This document shows positions 40,203 through 52,770 of a DNA stretch of 64,000 bases, in pieces. The stretch spans positions 1 to 64,000 of the forward strand of contig WNNJ02001936.1 in NCBI GenBank assembly GCA_012934845.2, read 5' to 3'. This DNA is from Pomphorhynchus laevis (lineage: Eukaryota > Acanthocephala > Palaeacanthocephala > Echinorhynchida > Pomphorhynchidae). Made by a program: the position numbers and the translations under genes. Below the pieces are notes generated by a model, which worked only from the letters and a program-made list of their open reading frames with translations, searched no databases and was not told where the DNA came from. Positions within the stretch are counted from its first letter, which is position 1; each line of letters starts with the position of its first letter.

Positions 40203-42076
40203 GGGGCATTGTCGCATTCGCCCGTCACCCTGCGTATATTCGCAAAATCACTTATCCTTTCAGTCCTTGCTCTTTTGAACTGCTCACTTGTCGTTCTTAT
40301 AACCCGATCACTCTAGATCTCGCCATTGTATATCCGTCCTGGTTCATCAGCTCCTACAGCCTTATTTTTTACCGAACTCGCTGACCTCCTTTCTCATTGT
40401 TCTTTGTCCTCAATCCCTTCACTCGTTCTAGGCGACTTCAATATCCGCCTCGACCGCCCCTCTTCCACGGATTCCATCCGGTTCATCAACATTCTATCCA
40501 ACTACAATTACAAACTAATCTCCACTGCCCCCACACATATACTAGGTGGGGCACTCGACATCATCGGTGTCCCCGATCATTTTGCTGACTACACCTCACT
40601 ATCCATCTATGATCCTGGTCTATCCGATCACTTTCTTATCACCTTGATCTCACTCACAACCACACCCCTCCTCACACACCTACAATCCTACGTCGCCCTT
40701 GGAGAAATCTTGACCTCTCCCTTCTCCGCTCTGCCTTACTCAAATCATCTCTATCATTACCCACAATAACATATTCATCTCCTCACGATCTCGCCTTTCT
40801 TTTCGACTCTGAACTCACATCCACTCTCGATATTCTCTTGCCCTTCAAGTCTCACCCACACCGTCGCTTGCACCGTGCCCCATGGTTTGACATTCAATGC
40901 CTACTCTCAAAGCGTCGACTCCGCCATGCTTTTCGAGTCTATCACCGCTCTCTCAGACGTGATTTACGCTCGATCACTCCGTCTTTCCGTGATTCCTATC
41001 TTGCTCTTCGCCGGTCTCATCTCAACCTACTACGTACCAAATGCAACTCCTTCTGGCAGCATAAAATCATCACTTCATTCAACTCTAAGACTCTCTGGCA
41101 TACTTTTAACTCAATCCTTGCTCGCTCCTCTTCGACTTGCAACCTCAATCTCCATTATTATTTGTTATTTCTCAAGACTAAAGGACCCACGTTGCTCTCT
41201 CACACCCCGGTCTCCATCCTATCCCACTCTGCCCCGCCTAGCCTCATCCTTCCAGAACTCTTTCATCTTCTCCCTGTCCTACCTACCGAAGTATAATCTG
41301 TCCTAATGTCCTTTCCAAACAAAACCTCACCTGCCGATTCCCTGCCTACTCACATACTTAAATCCAAATGCTCATCGATATCCCCTATTCTCACAACCTT
41401 GTTTAACTCGTCCATCCGCAGTCGTATATTCCCTTCACACTGGAAATCCGCAATCGTTCGTCCCCTCCATAAAAAACAATCGCTCGACCCCTCCCTTTCT
41501 TCTAGCTATCGCTCCATTTTACTTTTCCCTACTCTTTCTAAGCTCTTAGAACGCCTCATCTTAATGCAGATCAACGCTTATCTCTCCTCATCAAATCTGT
41601 ACCCTCCTTTCCAATCCAATTTCCGCTCGAATCACTTCACAGAAATCGCCCGCATGAAACTTTACAACGACCTACTCATTTCTCGAGACAAGGATCTATA
41701 TAGTGCTCTCATCTCCCTCGACCTATCATTCGCATTCGACATTGTCGTCCACTCCGTCCTCATTTCTCGCCTTCGTTATGATTACGGCTTTTCTTCCTCC
41801 TCTGTAGCATGGTTTGCCTCATATCCATCCGACTTCTTTTTGAATAGGTTTTAATTCATCATTCTCCCTTTCCATTTCTATTTTCTGCGGGGTCCCACAG
41901 GGTTCAGTCTTAGACTTCTGCTTTTCTCTCTTCTACTTGGCGATCTCTCTCGGTTATCAATCCTTACTCCTTTAACGTCATGAAATACGCCGATGACATC
42001 CTCATCTATGATCATGCACCCGCACATCGCATACACAATATCGGCATTTCTGCCTCCAACTGTCTTCTATCTACAA
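40203..42076 (+). pseudogene. LINE-B copy, 5' portion (endonuclease and RT start)
   Basis: The longest LINE-B, split by a later insertion. The endonuclease tail reads GIVAFARHPAYIRKITYPF, then (after a frameshift near 40330) YIRPGSSAPT, LVLGDFNIRLD, LGGALDIIGVPD and GLSDHFLITL, so the APE-type GDFN and SDH motifs are present. The linker has APWFDIQCLLSKRRLRHAFR. The RT starts with PNKTSPADSLPTHIL and has ISLDLSFAFDIVVHSV, then a further frameshift at SDFFL. It stops at CTACAA (42071-42076), where LINE-A is inserted. The sequence resumes at 44202. Confidence 0.88.
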
Positions 42077-44201
42077 TGAGGAATGATCTCTGCATTCTAT
42101 TTGATTCTGAACTTACGTCGATCCTCAATAACCTTCTGCCTAGTCGACTTCGACGTTCCAGCGCTTGCGCCATGCTCCCTGGTTCGATTCTGACTGTAGT
42201 CTTTCTAAGCGTCGACTCCGTCACTCTTTTCGTATGTATAAACGCTTTCTTAAACGTTCACCCAACTCACTCTCTCCAAATCTTCGTGATTCCTACTTTT
42301 CTCAACGCCGTTCACATATCATTCTTATACGTACTAAACGTACTCTTTTGGCGAAATCAACTCGAGTCATCTTCCAACTCTAAATCTCATTGGAAAATCT
42401 TAAACTCAATTCTTTCACGATCATCATCCACTTGTAATATAAATTCTGATGAATTTTCTTCTTATCTACAAACTAAGTTATCTAATTTACTTTTCCTACT
42501 ACTCAATACCCCCTTGTACCCACTCTTATCTTTAAATACTTCCCTCCCAGAACTATTCTACCTTCTTCGCGTTTCGCCTGATGAAGTTTCTTCGGTTCTT
42601 CTGTCATTACCTAATAAAACCTCTCCTTCTGACCCAATTCCCACTCACTTGCTTAAAAATATCTGCTCCTTTATCTTACCCTTCCTAACCACATTGTTCA
42701 ACTCGTCCATCCGTAGCCGTACATTTCCTTCCATCTGGAAATGCGCCACTGTTCGTCCTCTCATCAAAAAGCAATCTCTCGACTCCTCACTACCATCTTC
42801 GTACCGTCCTATTTCACTTCTCTCAACCCTTTCTAAACTCCTTGAGCGTCTTGTTCTTAAGCAAGTTAATACATATCTCTATTCCTCTAACTTATTTCCT
42901 CCCTTCCAAGCCGCTTTTCGCTCTTATTACTCTACCGAAATTGCATGTCTTAAAGTTTATAACGACTTACTCATATCGCGCGATCATAAATTATGTAGTG
43001 TCATAGTTTCTCTTGATCTATCGTCTGCTTTTGACATTGTCGATCACTCGATTCTTCTCCATCGCCTTCGTCATAATTATGGCTTCTCTTCACCCACTGT
43101 ATCATGGTTTTCTTCATATCTGTCAAACCGTACATTTCGCGTATATTTTAACTCTTCTCTCTCCCATCCTTCGTCCATTCAGTCTGGTGTTCCACAAGGC
43201 TCCGTATTAGGCCCTATGCTTTTCTCTCTTCTTCTCGGTGATTTGTCTTCGATTTCTCATAAATTTAACTTCTATGTTATGCAATATGCTGATGACATTC
43301 TCATCTATGCGCACGCACCTGCTTATCGTATTCACGATCTTAGTGTTTCTGCTTCCGACTGTCTTGTCTCAATTTCCAATCATATTTCTTCCCTTCGCCT
43401 TTCTCTGAATCCTGATAAATCCAAAATTATGTGGATCCTACCTCGACGCCTCGGCTTCGAACCTCCCTCCGTATCATTAAATTCTACAATTCTTCCTATC
43501 GTTGATAATCTCGTTTTCCTAGGCTTCTATTTTGACAACCGACTTTCACTTAAACCTTTCGTTAGAGATAAAGTACGCTCATCTACCTTGATACTCCGCA
43601 ACCTCCGTCAAGTTCGTAGATTGATCGATTTCCCTTCTTGTATGACTCTCATATCATCTCTCCTTTTTTCTAGACTCGATTATTGTCTTAGTCTATTTTC
43701 CAACTCACCTAAATCCACTCTTCTTCCCCTACAACGCATCGTCAACGCAGCTGTCCGAATTCTCCTCCGTCTTCGTCGTTTTGATCATACATCCTCCATC
43801 TTGCTTCTCTCGACTTGCCTACAATTTATTGTCGTGTTCAAATTCGTCTTCTTATCGTTGCTTTCCGCCTTGTAACTTTTCATACCCCTTCATTTCTCAA
43901 CCTTCCTTTTCTTGATAATTCTCGTCCTGTTTACTGTTCCTTGCGTTCCTGTAATTCCCTTCTTTTACATGTCCCAAACTACTCTACCTCCTTTGGACTC
44001 CGCTCCTTCTTGGTGGCTGCTCCTCTATCGTGGAATCATCTGCCCATTCATATACGCCAATCAACATCCCTGCAGTGCTTCAAACGACAAATCTGATCCC
44101 ATTTTAGCAATTTATCTGCTTGACTTTTTCATTTTTGTTTGTGGACTTGTAAGCGTACAGCTTGTACGCATTTGCCACATTAAATAAATTTGTATTATTA
44201 T
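42077..44201 (+). pseudogene. LINE-A copy nested in LINE-B
   Basis: 5'-truncated LINE-A, plus strand. A continuous frame covers SLDLSSAFDIVDHSIL, GVPQGSVLGPMLF and MQYADDILIYAHAP, and here LSSISHKFNF is intact (no stop). Two compensating frame changes (about 42160 and 42345) alter the linker, and the one-base deletion at FDHTSS separates the C-terminal part (43815-44096). The apparent 631-codon frame 41980-43875 starts in the LINE-B YADD region and is a fusion made by the insertion. The 3' hairpin GCGTACAGCTTGTACGC lies at 44153-44169, with tail TATTATTATTA. The target duplication is TACAA. Confidence 0.92.
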
Positions 44202-45018
44202 TACAAACGTCTCTCCAATCTCCATCTCGTTCTAAACCCCGACAAGTCCAAAATAATGTGGATACTCCCCGTAAACAAAACATATTTCATCCCTCTGTAT
44301 CTTTTGCCTTATCGATCATCCCCATAGTCCACAATCTCACTTTCTTAGGCTTCCATTTCGATGATCACATTTTCATTAAACCCTTCGTCCGTGACAAGGT
44401 CCGCTCGTCTAACTTAATTCTCCGTGACATCCGCCGTATCTGCCCCCTTATCGACTTCCGTTCTTGTATGTCTCTTCTTTCATCGCTTCTCTTCCCTAAA
44501 ATCCATCACCGCCTCAGCCTTTTCGCAAATTCTCAAAAATCCATAATCCTACCCCTACAACGAATAATCAACTCAGCCGTTCGGGTGCTCCTACGTCTCC
44601 GTAGCTTCGACCACACATCCACATATAGTGTCCAACTCTCCTGGCCCACCATCAACATTCGCATCAAACTCCGCCTTCTTGTTACTTTTCGTCTCATCGC
44701 TGTCGGCTCTCCATCGTTCATCAACCTTCCTTTCTTAGACGATACTCGCCCCACCTCGCTATCACTTCGTTCCTGTCATACCCTCTTACTCCACGTTCCT
44801 AATTACTCCAACAACTACGGTCTCCGATCCTTCCTCTTCGCCGCCTCACTCGCCTGAAATCAACTCCTTCTCGACGTCCGCCGCGCTCCCTCCTTTATTA
44901 CATTCAAACACCTCCTCCGTTCACACCTTCTCGACACATAATTTACATTTTTGTTTTGTTGTGGTCATGTAAGCGTGCGCTGGCACGCATTTGCCACGTT
45001 AAAATAAATCTTTATTCA
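44202..45018 (+). pseudogene. LINE-B copy, 3' portion after the nested insertion
   Basis: Continues LINE-B exactly where 42076 left off (CGTCTCTCCAATCTCCATCT). The RT C-terminal region has GFHFDDHIFIKPFVRDKVRS, LLRLRSFDHTSTY and LHVPNYSNNYGLRSF, with a TGA near its end. The 3' hairpin GCGTGCGCTGGCACGC lies at 44973-44988, with the ATTTGCCACGTTAAAATAAA box. Confidence 0.9.
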
Positions 45019-45024
45019 ATAAGT

Positions 45025-46480
45025 GCATAGGAAGAGGGATAAGATCTGTTGAAATGAGAACTTTTTAAACTTTGTCAGAAGAAATGGGAATCAGATAGAC
45101 GAGTTCAGGAAAGAGATAATTGTATTGAGGCAATCGATGATTGAAGAGTTGAATGGATAGATGATAAAGTATTGGCATATTTAGATTGAAAATAAGAAGA
45201 AAACAAGTTTGGATCAATGCTATTATGTGTTGAAGAACGTGAGATGAGTGAGTTTAAAGTGCCCCAAGTAGACTGGATCCGAAGTGAGTTTATTCTGCTA
45301 GAAGAGTGTGCATTTACTTTGAAGGAGAGAGTAATAGGAGCGACGTTGATTTACTTAGTCACCACGATGATCGGAGGAGACAGAAGTAGAACCTTGTTTG
45401 AGGAAACGGAGATAGATGCGAAAAGCGTGACGTATGCGGCGCTTAGAAATTACAGTCGGAATCAAACCATGATGTACTTCAAGAACACTTACGAGTGTGT
45501 GTGCGGTGAGATAATATGTAATCGAAAATTGATGTGAGCTCAGAGTCAAATAGAGAAAATAGAAAATCGACGAAAATGGAAAGCGAGTAAGGCGACACAA
45601 CAGCAGAACCAAGAATAGCAGATCAAAATAAAATAAGATTGAAAAATTTTCACGGTCGATTGAAGATATGCGAGACTCGAGAGGGAGCAAACTGATTAGT
45701 AAGATTCAGGGTAAGTAGATAGTTGTCAGAAAGACCAGGATCTGAAATATTAAATTAAGCATGTGTAGATAAACTCCACGGAGTTGCAACGATATCAAGA
45801 GCACCGCTAAGTATATCAGTGAGATGGGTCCGAAGTAAATGGAGATTATAGTCGGAAATAATGTTTACAAGTTTGATGGAATCTGAATCAGAATGACGGT
45901 TCAAGCGAATGTTTAAATCACCTAGTACAAACAGTGGGAGTGCTGAAAGTGAATACTAAGAAATAAAATTAGCTATTTCATCGAAGAACTTGGATGAATG
46001 ATAGGAAGATCTAAGACGATATATGATAACGAGTTTAAGTGGAAAAGGATGAGACGATCTACAGATAAGTTATTTGAAATATTTGGGTGCTAGAGAACAA
46101 TTAATTTTTATGAAAGACGAAGGAGCGCGGGCAAAGGCGACAATCCCACCGTTATTCGACGTAATTCGACGTAGATGTTGATAACGCATTATCAGAAAAG
46201 CGGGCAGAATCAACGAGAGAGACTCCTGTTGAACTTAGACGACGGATAGCGATGTCATCAAAAGCCTGTATGCCAAGATTCAATTATACAGCAAATGTCA
46301 ATCGATTGTTAGGCAAATGTGTTGAGAAGGTCAGTTTTATTTTGGATTGAACGGATTTTGAGTAGACTTATGCGATACGAGCGATAATCGGAATTACCCA
46401 TAAAAGGAGGCGATCAGGAGAAACTGGTCGCCATCGAATTTTCGGACGACTGTGAACAACACTAAAATTTATATTTACAT
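45025..46480 (-). pseudogene. LINE-C endonuclease and linker, relative of LINE-A/B
   Basis: Minus strand. The endonuclease start is LLKIRSIQNKTDLLNTFA with SIDICCIIESW (about 46300-46400), then LSSTGVSLVDSARFSDNA, GGIVAFARAPS, LPLFVLGDLNIRLNRHS (about 45870-45925), LSGALDIVATP and GLSDNYLLTLNL. The linker follows, with SKRRIRHAFRIYLRFLK (about 45400) and RRSYYSLLQSK. It ends before the RT. It is older than LINE-A/B, with many stops. Confidence 0.75.
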
Positions 46481-47880
46481 TTCTTATTGTAAGAAAAGAT
46501 TCTCCTTTAATTTCAAGTAGACGTTTTTCTTCACGAGCAAGGGTGCTTCAAAAGCTGAGTAATTTCAAAGCAGAGTGATTTAAGACGTGCACCGATAAGG
46601 AAAGATGCGATAAGTAGATGATGAAGAGAGTAGTTTAAAACGCTTTGAGAGGATCGACGTTCTTGAGTATGATCATTGAGAACCACCTTTAAGAGTAGAT
46701 GACGACCTGAGTCGGAAGCAGAAACGCTTGATGTAAGGCGATAAATAGAATTTGGAGATATGTCATTGAATAGAGATGGATTATCAGCAGGTAAGATTAT
46801 CGAAATGAGAGATCGAAACGTAGAGGCACCATCAATACGGTTTTGAGCGGAAGAGGAGTCGGATACCTTGATATTCGATAGAATAATGACCTATCAAGTA
46901 TGGGGTATCGTTTTCGTTGACGTTGAGAATCTGTAAGATTGATCGAAGTTGGTTTCAATATTCTGGTTACAGACAAAGGAGGAGTACGAGTTGAATAAGA
47001 ATAATTAGACGAATGCATTGGTGAAATAATAGTGATTACTTCTGATGAAGTTTTGAAAATACCGTTATATGAAGGAACATTATACGTAATTGGTTGTAAA
47101 ATCATAGGAAAATAATTTGACGGACAGGATCAATATTGTCAGAAGCTAACTTTATTGATGAAAGGAGATCAGAATTAGAAGAACGTTGGATAGCACGCAA
47201 CGAGTAGGTAAATGGGAATAATTTTGATGAATGGTAAACTGAACAAACGTACTGATACGGCCACTGAGTAGATGGCCACGAAAGTGGAGCATGTCGATTA
47301 GAATTAGTTACATCGGTATTGTTCGAGTAAAAACGATGAATTCATTCGTAGCAGAGATACCATTTGCAGTCGAAAACGCATTAATAGATGGGCTATAATT
47401 CAGAATTGGGCCATTAGAAATTGGTAGATTCGTTTGATTGTTGTTAGGGCTCGAGTAATCACGATATTCGTTAATATTTGAGGAGCCAATTGCAACCATA
47501 AAGTGATTAAATTTCGATGATGCATCGCGCGATGTTCGGAAAATGAGAAACCAACTGATTCGACGTTGAGAATTGAAATATCGAATTTGGTGACATCTGG
47601 AGTGCACTCTGTGGTGGAATGATGATTAGCAGCAATACCACCATAAGCATGATCGTTAATAGGTGTAGGTTTAGTTGTAGAAATTGGACACTGAATAGCA
47701 TTGTTTGTTTGTATATATTTATCATTAATGGCCACGTTTGATAAAAGAAGTTGATTAAGCTGTAGAGATGTACGAAATCCACATATAAAACCTATTTTGG
47801 TTCGAGATGAATCACATACAATACTAGTCTAGACAGAGCAGTTTTTGATTGAACACTGAACTTAAAGTGAAGTATCCGTA
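46481..47880 (-). other. Probable 5' part of LINE-C (ORF1-like region)
   Basis: Lies directly upstream of the LINE-C endonuclease. Minus-strand frames (46797-47105, 47308-47607, 47400-47735) are rich in Ser, Asn, Thr and Ile. I recognise no domain. Assignment to ORF1 is by position only. Confidence 0.35.
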
Positions 47881-50640
47881 TTAAGGATTTTCTTACGTCC
47901 ACCCATGTAATATTTGTAATACGTTAATTGTTATTCCAGATAGTTAAAGGATATTTTCATTTGTAGAGGTTTTAGATAGTTTAACGATATAAAAGAATAT
48001 TTTCATTTGTAAGGATGCCGTTAATAATTTGAAAAGGATTACAAGTTTTTTATCTGCTTGATTCTTTCTGTTTGATCATGTAAAAATGTCTAAAGAAGTA
48101 GATTTAGTTATCGTACGAGATTTCAATATGCTAAAAGTAAACTAGGAGGATTATGTTCTCATTAGTGGCTGTGATTCTGATTCTTATGAACTCATAAGTT
48201 TTTAATCGTCTAAACCTATTTTAGCATGTTCAAGGTCGTATGCGCTATGGGAAAGTAACTCTTCTTTATACAATATTTGTCTTATTTTTACGGAGAATAC
48301 TGGTTACGGTCATTCAACCAGTTCAAGTGATCACGCCACTCTAGATTTTCTCATTAATCTTAAAGGTAGTTTCTAATTACAATAAATTTGATAATTTTAA
48401 GAAATCCGATTATCTCACTTACAACTCTTTCAAATATTCAATGACTAACCCTTTTATTCTTGGCATACAGGCAGCGTGGCATTTCTTCCAATATACTTTA
48501 CTTTCAATAATATGGCTAAATACACTTGTATGCTCGATTCGTAATCGACTAAGACACTCTGTATGGGTGAATGCATCTCTACGATCTTTTCCAGTAAAAC
48601 GCGATCGCCCTTTCCGAAATTTGAAATAGGGTATTTTTCCTTCTTATCATACAAGATTATTAAAAATGAAGTGACTTCGCTTAAACGAAGCAACCGCTAG
48701 ACATGTGTTACTAAGTTCATTAACCGAATTTCTCGTAATGTGTTTAGTTGGACCGCTTAACAGAATGTCACTATTCCTATCTTTTCTTGTGTTATGTTTC
48801 TGGTAAAACGCTGTCTACTTGCTATCTTTGATTAGTCTATAGCATATAATGGCTTATGCTTGTATAATAAAATCAAATGAATAAATCGGATTATTGACAT
48901 TAGAAACTTCCAATCGTTTGGTCTATTTTTATGCTTGCTTTGAAAAGAAATATTTGACAATTTTTATGCCAATTTTGTAAAGAAATATTTAACAATTTTT
49001 TAGGTCTATTTTGTAAATAAATGTTTAAGTTTATTGTTTGAATTAAATCAAATTTTTAGTTTATTTGTTTAAAGTTTGCAATATTCTCTTTAAATTTCAG
49101 AAATACAGTTACGATTTTGTTATAATTCTTACTCGTTTTATGTATTATATCATCTTTAGAACGTATACGTTTACTATTCAAGATCTTCCAATACAGTATT
49201 TCCAACTCATCGGTTCCTAATTCGTGGAAACCTGCAATTATTGTCCAAATTCCCAATAAATCGATACCGTCATCTTGCTCAGACTATAAACCTATAAGCC
49301 TCACAAGTTCCATATGTAGTTCTGGAGAGATTGATTGTCCGTATAATTTTGCAACATTTAGATGAACACAGGATTATTACAAATTCAAGGCACGATTTTT
49401 GTTCTAAGCGATCTTGTCTTACTAACCTGTTGTTAGCCCGTGAATTGTGGATTGAGGCGACTAGCTCAGGTAAATGCGTTGACGTTATAATTTTAGATTT
49501 TTCAAAAGCATTCGATCGAAGTCCGTAATAATGTATAATTAATTTGTTATCTCACTATGGTGTTCCTTGTACCATCTGCAATTGGGTTCGGGAATTCCTT
49601 AGTCGACGTTTTAACAGAGTTAGAGTTGAGAACCACGTTTTCCACTACAATATATGTACATTATGGAGTCCCTCAGGGTACTGTATTGGGTCCTCTTCTT
49701 TTTATCACATTTATAAATGACTTATTATTACGTATCCAAAACCCATGCTTGACAAAACCCATGCTAGCCTTTGACAATGATGTAAAACTATGGTGCACTA
49801 GAGATAGTAAACTGGATGCTAAACTGTTGCAGAACGACCTTGACCGCATTTATGAATGGAGTGAAGCAACACAGATGAAGTTAAATACAAGTAAATACGT
49901 ATGTATGAGATTCGATAGCGTTGCGATCGATCATAGTTACTACGTTGGAGGAAGTATACTTACTATTGTGTCGTAACAAAAGGATTTGGGTGTAATAATA
50001 CACAATACACTAAAAACACGTTTGAATACTGACTTTTCTCTTAATAAGGCCGTTTGAGCCTTGTAGTGCATCAAAAGTTGCTTCTCGAGAATGAACCATT
50101 CTGTATTCAAACTCCTTTGCCGTTCTCTGGTTCGTCCACATCTTGATTATTGCAATCAAACTGTTTTTCCATGTACTAAATAGACATTACCGATCTTGAA
50201 TCATTGCTTCGTCGCGGGTCTTGAATTTGCTTTCATAATTCGTATTCGTATGAGGGTAGGTTATCCTTATTATGTTTATCTTCAATGAGACAAAGACTAC
50301 TGTATATTGATCTCGTGGCAATGTGGATCTTGATCTCTTGGCAATGTGGGCAGTTGTCAAATCATTTAAGGATATTCTACAAATATTATAAAGCTTAGCG
50401 CTACAAATTGTCGTAGACATCGTCTTACCCTCTATAAATTTCTTCATGATAAAAGTCCTCGAATAATGAGACACTCAAATCGTGTAATCAACATTTGGAA
50501 TGCACTACCAGAGGAAATTGCTTGTTCCTTCGGCTATTCACATTTCAAACTTCAAATGAGGAGGTGGATTCATAACAGTTCGAACCATCAATCATTGTTA
50601 AACTACCCATTCGGCTGATTACATTCTACATTTCATCTTT
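47881..50640 (+). pseudogene. CR1-like LINE, endonuclease to C-terminus, decayed
   Basis: Pieces in order on the plus strand. VIVRDFNM and DHATLDFLI belong to the endonuclease (48100-48360). KPISLTSSI is the RT start (about 49285). LILQHLD-like, then RSCLTNLLLAREL and CVDVIILDFSKAFDRS follow (49331-49528). GVPQGTVLGPLLFITFINDL and FDNDVKLW come next (49660-49790), where the catalytic FADD has become FDND. Then WSEATQMKLNTSKYVCM, KDLGVIIHNTLKT, LVRPHLDYC and finally VINIWNALPEEI (about 50480-50530). Stops and frame changes are spread through it. Confidence 0.8.
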
Positions 50641-50859
50641 ATTATCTTTATATCAACAGTGAACAGACTAAACAGCCATTCGAGGTTTTGTCTTGTACTT
50701 AATAATAATTAAATTATATATATAATTTATTCATTATTTATTTATTCAAATACATGTCAAAGCCGAAAGGTTATTCAGGCAGAGTCAATAAACAAAAACA
50801 AAAAGCAAATAATCAATCAACTGAGCTAAATATGGTAGTTCAGTAGAGCTGCCGAATGC
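50641..50859. other. AT-rich junction between two CR1-like pieces
   Basis: No gene seen. An AT microsatellite-like stretch (about 50701-50750) may be the 3' tail of one element. Confidence 0.5.
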
Positions 50860-51660
50860 CGGTATTATTTACGTATCCATTAGCAACATCGTGATTTAAA
50901 CGTAATCATGCTTGGAGCAGCAACGACTTCACCGGGCAGCGAATTCCACATGTTAATTCCCCTCCTCGATAGCCTAAATATTTTCGGTAATCTGCCAAAT
51001 CGAGAGTTATACAAAACTCTACTATGTCCCTGCAATCTATCTACCCGACTAGTGATTATATCGGTGGGATAACCCACCGCATTATTCGACATATGCCATA
51101 GACAAAGCAGTTCCGAAGCTATAAACCTTTCACGTACTGACAACATTCCAATACGATAAGACGTACATGATAATTACTACCACCTAAGCCAACAATGAGT
51201 CTAGAACCCCGCCTATAAATTGACTCCAAGTCTAATATTTCTTGCTCAGTGACAGGAAAACAATCCTAAATGCAGTATTCCAAGTGTGGTCCGACGAGGG
51301 AGGTGAATAACCTCTTGAACATTTGACAGCTTAAACTGAGGAGGCGCTTTTTATACAATATAATGCCCGAGTAGCTTTACCTAGGGTGAAGTTAGTGTTC
51401 AACATAGTTTCCATGGATCGATGGACAATAATATTTAAATCTTTATGTTGAGACACTTCCTTTAAGACAACGTATCCAAAATAGTACCTGAAAGTTTCAG
51501 ACGGGCTACCCAATGGCATAAGGACACATTTTTCAGAATTTTGCCGTAATCCAGTAGATTCGCACCTATTGGACAAGGAGTTTAGATCATTTTGTAAAGA
51601 TACTCGATCTGCAGGACTTCTAATAATGGACCAAAAACTAGATGAGAGCATGATAAGCGG
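50860..51660 (-). pseudogene. CR1-like LINE C-terminal fragment
   Basis: Minus strand: LQNDLNSLSNRCESTGLRQN, SEKCVLMPLG and HKDLNIIVHRSM (51331-51651), then SVRERFIASELLCL, LQGHSRVLYN, and INMWNSLPGEVVAAPSM (50880-51146). These match the RT thumb and C-terminal region of CR1-type elements. The catalytic motifs are missing. Confidence 0.75.
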
Positions 51661-51706
51661 ATCATTATATTGATGTAAGCCGAGTATTATATTAATGATC
51701 GAGTAT

Positions 51707-51744
51707 TACTCTGGCATTATATTATACAATATAATGCCAGAGTA
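51707..51744. repeat. Perfect snap-back hairpin, 17-bp arms
   Basis: Arms 51707-51723 and 51728-51744 with a 4-nt loop, at the edge of the CR1-like fragment. The sequence after it (AGTAAAGTCTATCTTCAAC) resembles 51370-51410 and may be another scrap of the same element. Confidence 0.95.
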
Positions 51745-51760
51745 AAGTCTATCTTCAACT

Positions 51761-52388
51761 TTGTTTTCAAGGATCAATGGGAGTTTTCTTATTATCATCT
51801 TTATCGACTCAGCATAATGACTGGTCCAAGTTAAATCTATTGTGATTATTCTAATTTTATGGCGTTTTGCAGTAAATCATTTTCTTTCATTATAAAATAA
51901 TTAAATTTGTTCTGTCATAAGAAAATGTTAATTTTAATTAAAAAAAAATATTAATTTAAATTATAATTAATCAATAGTTGTATCAAAATTAATGTTAATA
52001 CTTGAACGTAAATTAAGCAGCGGTATAACCTGAACAGACAAAATTAATACCAGCACCACAAAAAAATAAAAAGCTATCCAACAAAAATACTAGAATAAGA
52101 CAGCAAGTAAATTAAAAAGGGATAAAGGATACAGATCATGACATCGTTTATTTTTACACGATAGACAAATACTGTAATACGACAATGCAATAGATCAAAC
52201 TATTATTTGTGCCTAGTATCTGCTCTTTTACATCTGGACTAGTTGTTTTTATAAGCATTGTAATCAAGTAGTTGGTTAGCAATCAGTACTATTTCAAGTT
52301 TTTTTCTTTAATGCAGGCATAGTTTAAAGCATGTAATGTTTATTTGATAATGAAAATAGTAAAACTAACATAAGAAATCAGAGAGGGT
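51761..52388. other. No gene seen
   Basis: AT-rich and unassigned. Confidence 0.55.
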
Positions 52389-52770
52389 ACTTCGCAGGGC
52401 AACAAAGCTAGCACCAACGTTGGCGTCGCTACCTTATAAAGACAGACTGAGATCACTATGACTTGAGACCGTCACATGGACCCGTCGGTACATAGATATG
52501 TGCCTTGTTTGGCATTTATTCTAACGTCCCCATCACCCTCTTCGGAGTAGGGTTCAATTACGAGGTTCAAATGTTCTTCACGGTCATTCTTTAACTATTT
52601 GAAGAAACAGGGTACATAAATTGGGCGCGATGCAATTTGATAGAAGAATTGTTGAGCTTTGGAACAACCTTAATGCAGACACCGTTGGATGCAGTTCACT
52701 TAGTACTTTTAAAAGAAGACTACGAATGGATCAAGCAATGTTTCGTGTTGCATTTCCTTATTTTAATAAC
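52389..52770 (+). pseudogene. CR1-like LINE C-terminal fragment
   Basis: Plus strand: LRRATKLAPTLASLPYKDRL (about 52390), LHGHSLTI, then FDRRIVELWNNLNADTVGCS and STFKRRLRMDQ (about 52635-52735). It follows the usual end of CR1-type RTs. Several stops are present. Confidence 0.7.

Noticed and set aside
41980-43875. 631-codon protein with two RT active sites
   Set aside because: Created by insertion of LINE-A into LINE-B; not a natural protein.
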